NCBI GenBank assembly: GCA_022827885.1
Contig: JAJEIP010000066.1
Span: 1-64,000 of the forward strand
Direction of reading: 5' to 3'
Length of the DNA: 64,000 nt
DNA from: Candidatus Poribacteria bacterium
Lineage (GTDB): Bacteria > Poribacteria > WGA-4E > WGA-3G
The notes beneath the pieces were generated by a model that saw only the letters and a program-made list of their open reading frames with translations, ran no database searches and was not told where the DNA came from. Shown piece after piece: positions 58,808 through 64,000 of this stretch (position 1 is the first letter of the stretch; the number at the start of each line of letters is the position of its first letter). The translations under genes were made by a program, and so were the position numbers.

Positions 58808-59881
58808 TCACGGCACCAACTGCACCTTAATCGAATCCGACCCTTCCTGAACCAATTCAAATCCCATAAGATAGTCCTCCAACGGCAATTGATGCGTCAC
58901 AATATGCTCGACCGCGATGAGACCGCGATGAATGTAATCAATCGCCAATGGATACGCATACGGACCTAAGTGCGAACCGTGGATATTCAACTCCTTTGTG
59001 TCCCCAATAATCGTCCAGTCCACAGTTACCGGTTCCCGCATGACACTGAATTCGACGAAAGTGCCCGCCTTCCGAATCATGTGCAGTCCCTGCTCAACCG
59101 CCTTTGGGTGTCCCGTTGCCTCGATATAGACATCGCACCCGTAGCCTTCTGTGAGGTCTAACACCTCTTGAACAGCATTCGTTTCCGATGGGTTAATCCC
59201 GATATCTGCGCCCAACTTTTTGGCGACCTCTAACCGTTTCGGCATCAGGTCAATAGCGATAAGCACCCCCGGATTTTTCAACTTCGCTGCGCCGATCATA
59301 CCGAGTCCGAGAGTCCCTGCACCCGCAATTACAACGACATCACCGAACTCAATGTTTCCGCGTTGCACAGCATGAATAGAACAAGCGAGCGGTTCGATCA
59401 CTGCAGCATTCGCTGTCGGAATATCGGAAGGGACTTTGTAGACAAGCGAGCGCGCCGGAAACTTCATATAGTCCGCCATACCACCGTTCACAACAGGTTG
59501 AAACCCGTATATGTTATGGACTTGGCAGAGCCAATACTTCCCGGTTCGACAATACCGACACTCCCAACACGGGACTATCTGCTCTGCGATAGCCGTATCA
59601 CCGATTTCAAGCTTATATTTCTCACCTGCCCCTGGACCGAGTTCTACGACTTCACCGATGAATTCGTGTCCGGCAATAACGGGTGCCTCCACGTATGGTT
59701 CGCGGTGTTCATCGCCCCAGAAAAGCGGCGCGCCTGTATAACATTTGATGTCGCTCGCGCAAACCCCGCATGCATTCACCTTAATGACGACTTCACCGGG
59801 ACCTGCCTCCGGCAGTGGCACCTCTTCGAGGCGGTAATCCCACGGTTCGCGACACATAATCGCTCGCATCGTTTTCGACAT
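58808..59881 (-). CDS. Zinc-dependent alcohol/polyol dehydrogenase
   Basis: A 357-residue medium-chain dehydrogenase. Catalytic zinc ligands: Cys in NACGVCASD, His-Glu in AGHEFIGE; structural zinc by four Cys in CWECRYCRTGKYWLC. The cofactor-binding Rossmann motif is AGAGTLGLGMIG. This pattern fits the threonine/sorbitol/galactitol dehydrogenase group; the substrate is probably a polyol or sugar. The start is the first ATG (MSKTMRAIM). It converges on the Bor-like gene and is separated from the SpoU methyltransferase by about 190 bp. Confidence 0.88.
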   Translation of the reverse strand: MSKTMRAIMCREPWDYRLEEVPLPEAGPGEVVIKVNACGVCASDIKCYTGAPLFWGDEHREPYVEAPVIAGHEFIGEVVELGPGAGEKYKLEIGDTAIAEQIVPCWECRYCRTGKYWLCQVHNIYGFQPVVNGGMADYMKFPARSLVYKVPSDIPTANAAVIEPLACSIHAVQRGNIEFGDVVVIAGAGTLGLGMIGAAKLKNPGVLIAIDLMPKRLEVAKKLGADIGINPSETNAVQEVLDLTEGYGCDVYIEATGHPKAVEQGLHMIRKAGTFVEFSVMREPVTVDWTIIGDTKELNIHGSHLGPYAYPLAIDYIHRGLIAVEHIVTHQLPLEDYLMGFELVQEGSDSIKVQLVP

Positions 59882-59985
59882 TTTTCTAACTATGGCCTCC
59901 CAGCCTGCCCTCTACTTCGTTGCGAGCAGGTTTTCAGTAAGTCTTGGACACGGGGGTATGCGAAGGGTCCGCGAAAGAAACAAAG

Positions 59986-60080
59986 CACGTAGCACGTAAT
60001 ATAATGGAGTGCGGATTTAAGGAACACATTTGATAGTCCAAGCCCACGTAGTTCCTCCGCAAGGTAAAATTAAAATTGAT
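59986..60080 (+). repeat. Start-codon repeat, full-length copy not before a plus-strand gene
   Basis: CACGTAGCACGTAATATAATGG at the 5' side (shown in part: CACGTAGCACGTAATATAAT), then GGAGTGCGGATTTAAGGAAC and TCCGCAAGGTAAAATTAAAA. It points away from any start codon. Its complement supplies the TAA stop of the SpoU methyltransferase at 60070. This is the one clear full-length copy that does not precede a gene. Confidence 0.8.
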
Positions 60081-60582
60081 GTAAGATGTGGTAGGCGGCG
60101 ATACCGAGCGAGACATGAACGTTCAATGAGGCACCCGCGCCATACATCGGAAGATAAATGATCCTGTCACAGGCAGCAAGCGTTCGTTTCGTTACCCCGT
60201 GGTCCTCATGCCCTACGATAAGACAGATTTTGTCTGGATAGTCTATCTCATCATAACGGATGGATTGCGCAGTAACTTCTAAAGCGCAGCTCGTGTAGCC
60301 ATCGGCTTTCAGCGATGCAATCGCGTCCGCTGCCTGCTCTGTGTATCGCCATTTGACCCGTCGGTGTTTCCCGCGCGCCACTTTGCGCACCAGTGGATGG
60401 GGCGGTTGTGCGCTGATACCTGTCAAAATCAGTTCTTTCACACGGCACGCGTCCGCTATCCGAAATACGGAACCGACATTCACCGGGTCTTGGACGTCTT
60501 GTAAGATAAAAACCAGTTCTCTTTCCGGCGGTTTCACCTGCTTCAGAAAGTCTTTGAGCGGTTTGCCGCGTAGTTGCTTCAA
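60070..60582 (-). CDS. SpoU/TrmH-family RNA 2'-O-methyltransferase
   Basis: A SPOUT-fold methyltransferase that should 2'-O-methylate tRNA or rRNA using SAM. Motifs: ILQDVQDPVNVGSVFRIADA near the N-terminus, IVGHEDHGV in the middle, and the knot motif IYLPMYGAGASLNVHVSLGIAAYHIL in outline. The frame is open to an ATG at 60633, but those 17 residues (…RLTEPQGKLKI) are the translation of the start-codon repeat. By analogy with other copies the start is the TTG at 60582 immediately after the repeat, giving LKQLRGKPLKDFL. About 170 residues, short for RlmB. Its stop codon lies in another repeat. Confidence 0.85.
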   Translation of the reverse strand: MKQLRGKPLKDFLKQVKPPERELVFILQDVQDPVNVGSVFRIADACRVKELILTGISAQPPHPLVRKVARGKHRRVKWRYTEQAADAIASLKADGYTSCALEVTAQSIRYDEIDYPDKICLIVGHEDHGVTKRTLAACDRIIYLPMYGAGASLNVHVSLGIAAYHILHQF

Positions 60583-60676
60583 TATTTTTAGTTTTCCTTG
60601 CGGTTCGGTCAGGCGGGTTTGGATAGGGGACATTCCGCTCCGTACATCCGCCCTCCACTACGTTACGGGCTACGCG
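60583..60676 (-). repeat. Start-codon repeat, full-length copy (minus strand)
   Basis: On the minus strand: CGCGTAGCCCGTAACGTAGT, GGAGGGCGGATGTACGG, then CCGCCTGACCGAACCGCAAG followed by GAAAACTAAAAATA and the TTG start of the methyltransferase. It joins the 5' half of the short type (GTAGCCCGTAACG) to the CTGACCGAACCG of the long type, which ties both variants into one family. Confidence 0.85.
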
Positions 60677-60700
60677 CTTTTCTAAATGCACATCCGACTC

Positions 60701-60726
60701 TAATTTACCTTGCGGTTCGGTAAGAT
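60701..60726 (-). repeat. Start-codon repeat, 3' fragment
   Basis: Minus strand CTTACCGAACCGCAAGGTAA followed by ATTA. Only the 3' end of the repeat is present, between the stop of the aldo/keto reductase gene and the full copy at 60583-60676. Confidence 0.7.
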
Positions 60727-60738
60727 TGGAAACTCCAT

Positions 60739-61515
60739 TTAAGCCGCTTTACGTTGTATCAAACGTCGTCTCGCACTCGCACGTGCAAGCCTGACATCCA
60801 ACGTGATGTGGTGATAATCGCTGATACCGAGGTTGATCGCATGTGCCGTTTCGAGGTTAAAACCCCACTCAATCCATTCCGGCATATCTGCCTCTGGAAT
60901 ATTACCCGCAACAATAACCTTCATGATGCTGATGCCTTTACCGAGCGAATACGCGCGTTCAATGTATTCCAGATGCCGATCAAAGGGACCGCCTTCTAAC
61001 ATCTTACCCTCTTTGTTCGCTGTCGTCAAAATGACATCAAGTTCCGGATGCTCAATCACTGCGTCCATCACTGGACCTGTGTATAGGTGTGTAGAACAGC
61101 CAATAACTCGGATTTTGCCAGCCGCTTTTGCTTCTCGGAACGCCTCGAGTGCGCCTTCTCGCGATTCTAAATCTTCAGGTGAGGAGATACCGTGCAATAA
61201 GAGAACATCTAAGTAATCCGTCTGCATTTCCTGAAGAGAACGTGTAATGCTTGCCTTGGCACCCTCATAATCTTTCGCGCCGGTTTTCGTTTGGATGATG
61301 ACTTCATCCCGAGCAATCTGACGGACTGCCGCTCCGAGATGCGGTTGACTGCCGTAACCTTCGGCGGTATCCCAGAACGTAATCCCTTCGTCAAGTGCTT
61401 TCAACATCAGTTTACCGCCGGCTTCATAGTTTTCGCAGGTGTTGTTGAGATGTCCTGCCCCGAAACAGAGGCGTGAGATTTCTAAACCCGTTTTTCCATA
61501 AGCTAAATATTCCAT
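60739..61515 (-). CDS. Aldo/keto reductase
   Basis: A 258-residue short aldo/keto reductase. Catalytic Asp and Tyr are in FWDTAEGYGS, Lys in IIQTKTGAK and His in LLLHGISS. The C-terminus carries LGISDYHHITLDVRLA instead of the usual NADPH-phosphate motif and the barrel is short, so cofactor preference is unclear. I start at the ATG at 61515 (MEYLAYGKTGLEISRL), with GGAGG five bases upstream; the codon at 61533 would add six residues. It lies upstream of the SpoU gene on the same strand across repeats. Confidence 0.82.
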   Translation of the reverse strand: MEYLAYGKTGLEISRLCFGAGHLNNTCENYEAGGKLMLKALDEGITFWDTAEGYGSQPHLGAAVRQIARDEVIIQTKTGAKDYEGAKASITRSLQEMQTDYLDVLLLHGISSPEDLESREGALEAFREAKAAGKIRVIGCSTHLYTGPVMDAVIEHPELDVILTTANKEGKMLEGGPFDRHLEYIERAYSLGKGISIMKVIVAGNIPEADMPEWIEWGFNLETAHAINLGISDYHHITLDVRLARASARRRLIQRKAA

Positions 61516-61593
61516 CTTGTCCTCCACATCCAATTTGTTATGGTAAAGGCGACAATTGAGTAACCTTATCCTTTAACGGAAGGGGGTTCGTAG

Positions 61594-61612
61594 GGGCGAG
61601 GTCGCCTCGCCC
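61594..61612. repeat. Palindromic repeat GTAGGGGCGAGG...CCTCGCCC
   Basis: Stem GGGCGAGG / CCTCGCCC with a three-base loop. Same style as 1428-1449 and 35047-35068, typical of dispersed palindromes in this genome. Confidence 0.65.
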
Positions 61613-61774
61613 GTCTCGTCTGTAATTTCTTTATAGTTTTAAGATTTTCCATGATTATCGAAGATTCCATCATTATGGTAATCACATAAATCATATAAAT
61701 CCTGGTCAAAACTGGCTCAGATAGTCCTGAATATACTTTAACTGAATTTCTCCAAAAAATGCAACTCTTTTTTC

Positions 61775-61803
61775 TTGGTAACAAATCCGTTTTCAGGTAT
61801 TAT
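61775..61803 (+). promoter_or_regulatory. Sigma70-like promoter of nagA
   Basis: TTGGTA, 17 bases, TATTAT. It gives a leader of about 130 bases. No operator is obvious. Confidence 0.5.
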
Positions 61804-61943
61804 AGAAACCATTGAGAATCTTCAGTGTTTGCGGAGTAAGGCTCGGGTGGAGGGTCGCACGGTCGGACACCTATCTTTCCATTCTTCCATCCAAGGGACT
61901 TTCAGTCTTCTATTCCGCGCTGAATGCCGCCTGCTAAAAAAAT

Positions 61944-63101
61944 ATGAAATTCAATGGACATACACTTTTCGATAACATCCCTACCGAAATCGTCCTGACT
62001 GACCGGCGCGTTCAAACAATTCGCGAAGTAGACGCCGTCAACAGCGAGGTATGGATCGCACCCGCGTTGGTAGATATTCAGGTGAACGGTTTCGCCGGAT
62101 TCGACCTCAATGTCGCTACCGTTACGTCGGAAGATGTATCTGCAATGGTCCACGCCCTGTGGCGAGTCGGCACCGGTTTTTTGTGTCCGACAGTTGTAAC
62201 GGGTTCTTTCGAGGGAATCGGTAATTCCCTGCGTGCCATTCTGAAAGCGTGTGAAGTGGATTCACGTGTTGCCCACTCAGTGCTTGGAATTCACTTGGAG
62301 GGACCCTATATCTCCGCAGAGGATGGACCGCGGGGAGCACACCCGTTAGAGCATGTGAGAGAACCGGATTGGGACGAATTTCAGCGGTGGCAGGATATTG
62401 CCGAAGGGCAAATCAAAATCGTAACGCTTGCCCCTGAGAAAAAGGGTGCCATTCCGTTTATTGAAAAACTAATCGCGAATGGGGTTATCGTCGCATTGGG
62501 ACACACGGCTGCTTCAGCGGACGATATTCGAGCGGCAATTGACGCTGGTGCGAAACTTTCTACACATCTCGGCAATGGAGCGCACGCCTTAATCCGTCGC
62601 CATCCGAATTATATTTGGGAGCAACTCGGTGCTGATGAACTCTGGGCAAGCCTCATTGTTGATGGACACCACCTACCGCCTACTGTCGCCAAGTCAATGA
62701 TACGTGCAAAGACGCTGGATCGGTGCCTTCTGGTCAGCGATGCTGTCGCTTTAGCGGGAATGCGACCCGGTATCTATCAGTTTGCAGGAAAATCGGTGGA
62801 GTTGACCGCAGAACGGTGTGTCCGGTTGGTCGGGACAGAGTATCTCGCAGGTTCTGCCATTGAATTGGCACGCGGTATTGAGAACAGTGTTCGGTTTGCA
62901 GGTATCTCCCTAAAAGAAGCAGTTTCGCTCGCTACCCTACAACCGATGCGTTTCCTTGACGCAAAAAAACGCGTAGAGGCACAGACAAACCTGATTCTCT
63001 TTGAATGGGATACAGCAGAATGCGAACTCAATCTGCTGGCGACAATTATTGCAGACGAATTGGTATATCATTCAGAGGCTTGGTCTACGGAAGGGAATTA
63101 A
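61944..63101 (+). CDS. nagA: N-acetylglucosamine-6-phosphate deacetylase
   Basis: A 385-residue amidohydrolase that removes acetate from GlcNAc-6-phosphate, a step in chitin and amino-sugar breakdown. Seen: VDIQVNGFAGFDLN, LGIHLEGPYISAEDGPRGAH with the metal Glu, ALGHTAAS, THLGNGAHAL, DGHHLPP and the catalytic Asp in LLVSDAVALAG. Length is normal. No strong Shine-Dalgarno site lies before the ATG, and the leader holds only an A-run (CTAAAAAAATATG). A sugar-isomerase or kinase partner is not adjacent. The start-codon repeat follows its stop. Confidence 0.9.
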   Translation: MKFNGHTLFDNIPTEIVLTDRRVQTIREVDAVNSEVWIAPALVDIQVNGFAGFDLNVATVTSEDVSAMVHALWRVGTGFLCPTVVTGSFEGIGNSLRAILKACEVDSRVAHSVLGIHLEGPYISAEDGPRGAHPLEHVREPDWDEFQRWQDIAEGQIKIVTLAPEKKGAIPFIEKLIANGVIVALGHTAASADDIRAAIDAGAKLSTHLGNGAHALIRRHPNYIWEQLGADELWASLIVDGHHLPPTVAKSMIRAKTLDRCLLVSDAVALAGMRPGIYQFAGKSVELTAERCVRLVGTEYLAGSAIELARGIENSVRFAGISLKEAVSLATLQPMRFLDAKKRVEAQTNLILFEWDTAECELNLLATIIADELVYHSEAWSTEGN

Positions 63102-63109
63102 TATGAAAC

Positions 63110-63200
63110 CCAAGCCTGTAAGCGTAGCGGAGGGCGGCTCGTGAGAAGGTACGTCAAAGATGAAACCCGCATTATTCATCCGCAAGATAAAATTAGAAAA
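63110..63200 (+). repeat. Start-codon repeat, full-length copy before TPR gene
   Basis: CCCAAGCCTGTAAGCGTAGC, then GGAGGGCGGCTCGTGAGAAG, ending ATCCGCAAGATAAAATTAGA just before the GTG at 63201. AAGG has become AAGA here. About 91 bases. Confidence 0.8.
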
Positions 63201-64000
63201 GTGACCCTCCTCGTCTTCTGTTTCGCAGTATCGCTGGTTTCCGCACAACAAACCCATCACGGATCTGGCGATGAACAGTCCAAATATTATGCCCGCGGGA
63301 TGCGTGCACTCCAATTAGGGCTTTACGACGAGGCAATCGCCGATTTTCAGCGGGTCTTACAGGTGAACCCACAAAATGCCGCGGCGTACTGCGAACTCGG
63401 TGCAGCTTACAGGTTCAAAGAACAAACCGACGAGGCGTTAGCGGCATATCTTCGCGCACTGGAATTACCTGCCTCCCCTCAAACGCACGGTGTTGCCCAT
63501 GTCTGTCTGGCGAGACTTTACCATTCCCAAGGCAGGTTTGCAGACGCTGAAAACCACGGACAGCACGCCGTCGCTATGCTACCAAAGAATCCCGAACCCT
63601 TTTTCCGACTCGCGGATACATACCTACAAAGAGGGAAGTTGGCGTTGGCGCAGCGAATGTATCAGCAGGCACTCGCACTGGATACGAACCTCGTCCCGGT
63701 CTATCACGGATTGGGTAGGATTGCGTTCCTACAGGACAGATTAGAGGAAGCCGTTCGATATTACCAAAAGGCACTTACGCTTGCACCATATCACGCTGAA
63801 ACCCATTACAACCTCGGACTCGTGTATCGGCGTTTGGGACGGAGTTCCGTAGGAGGGGTTTCTAACCCCGATGCCTTACAGAATCTGGCGGAAGCGAAAA
63901 ACCTGATGACCGCTTTCCAACGGGTGAAAACCTATAACGAGCAGACGAACCGGTATCGCAGACGCTTGTTGGAACAACCGACTGCCTTGGAACCGCGTGT
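63201..64000 (+). CDS. Exported TPR-repeat protein, truncated by window end
   Basis: At least 266 residues, open to the right edge. The start is GTG at 63201 directly after a start-codon repeat, followed by a signal-like segment MTLLVFCFAVSLVSAQQ. TPR units follow, for example ALQLGLYDEAIADFQRVLQVNPQ, CELGAAYRFKEQTDEALAAYLRALEL, RLYHSQGRFADAENHGQHAV and GRIAFLQDRLEEAVRYYQKALTLAP in pieces. Between two units the codons GRSSVGGVSNPDA are the translation of a GTAGGAGGGGTTTCTAACCCC palindrome inserted in frame (63849-63869). A periplasmic or surface scaffold role is likely; downstream domains are unseen. Confidence 0.85.
   Translation, partial: MTLLVFCFAVSLVSAQQTHHGSGDEQSKYYARGMRALQLGLYDEAIADFQRVLQVNPQNAAAYCELGAAYRFKEQTDEALAAYLRALELPASPQTHGVAHVCLARLYHSQGRFADAENHGQHAVAMLPKNPEPFFRLADTYLQRGKLALAQRMYQQALALDTNLVPVYHGLGRIAFLQDRLEEAVRYYQKALTLAPYHAETHYNLGLVYRRLGRSSVGGVSNPDALQNLAEAKNLMTAFQRVKTYNEQTNRYRRRLLEQPTALEPR
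63849..63869. repeat. Palindromic repeat inside a coding frame
   Basis: GTAGGAGGGGTTTCTAACCCC, stem GGGGTT / AACCCC with a three-base loop, within the TPR gene. It keeps the frame open and adds SVGGVSNP between helices. Related to the tandem array at 54570-54661. Confidence 0.75.

Larger units (their letters stand above)
61534..61943. other. Intergenic region between divergent genes
   Basis: 410 bases with a palindromic repeat (61594-61612) and the nagA promoter (61775-61803). A 72-codon minus-strand frame overlaps the repeat and lacks a start signal. The leader of nagA from about 61810 is GC-richer and contains GGGTGGAGGGTCG, without a recognisable riboswitch. Confidence 0.45.

Overview
The window looks like a chromosome segment of an uncultured, sponge-associated bacterium, most plausibly a member of Candidatus Poribacteria. 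This is an inference from style, not from a marker gene. It has six intact phytanoyl-CoA dioxygenase-like (PhyH) oxygenases plus a remnant, three mandelate-racemase/enolase-superfamily enzymes, a type I sulfatase, a ThuA-domain protein, NagA and many Sec/Tat-exported proteins. It also has abundant short palindromic repeats between genes. Genes lie on both strands, and ribosome-binding sites (GGAGG/AAGGAG) and sigma70-like promoters are easy to read. No prophage, integrase, transposase or CRISPR array is visible.

Layout. 1-7.7 kb: aminotransferase, secreted protein, DUF815 ATPase, HAD phosphatase, TPP-dependent 2-oxoacid decarboxylase, LDH2-type dehydrogenase and a PhyH oxygenase. 8-13.3 kb: aldo/keto reductase, two-domain lipoprotein, cobalamin adenosyltransferase, then a convergent L-fuconate dehydratase / HpcH-HpaI aldolase pair that fits L-fucose-type sugar-acid catabolism, and a small membrane protein. 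13.4-19.1 kb: unknown small gene, patatin lipase, Tat-exported superoxide dismutase, Tat-exported molybdopterin oxidoreductase, PhyH and a PBP4-type carboxypeptidase. 19.4-28.3 kb: citramalate synthase, zinc-ribbon protein, nucleotide-sugar epimerase, a redoxin-like protein without cysteines in its active-site loop, a helical protein coupled to an esterase-TPR protein, MazG, an NMN adenylyltransferase-like protein, a 50-residue membrane protein and endonuclease V. 28.4-37.7 kb: unknown protein coupled to a sulfatase, aminotransferase, PhyH, ABC-type binding lipoprotein, ThuA, enolase-superfamily dehydratase and a tandem pair of paralogous lipoproteins.

38.0-49.6 kb is one nuo operon (A-B-C-D-H-I-J-K-L-M-N) encoding an 11-subunit complex I without the NADH-oxidising module NuoEFG. 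It is followed by a translationally coupled pair of tiny membrane proteins with its own promoter, then tRNA-Gln(CUG) and tRNA-Glu(CUC). 50.3-64 kb: YyaL-type thioredoxin-domain protein, a duplicated and partly decayed PhyH cluster, enolase-superfamily protein, PD-(D/E)XK-like protein, lipoproteins, Zn-dependent dehydrogenase, SpoU methyltransferase, aldo/keto reductase, NagA and a TPR protein running off the end.

The most unusual signal is a dispersed repeat of about 95 bp (with a longer variant) whose 3' end, CCGCAAGGTATAATTAAAA, abuts the start codon of unrelated genes: aminotransferase, nuoJ, nuoM, nuoN, the SpoU methyltransferase and the TPR gene, with shorter copies before a PhyH gene and others. 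It carries AAGG and TATAAT at fixed distances from the start codon, so it may be a mobile translation- or transcription-initiation cassette. Where it lies in frame with the downstream gene it adds an apparent LTEPQGK-type N-terminus. A second notable item is a PhyH-family protein at 54.7-55.5 kb with no HxD iron-binding motif.
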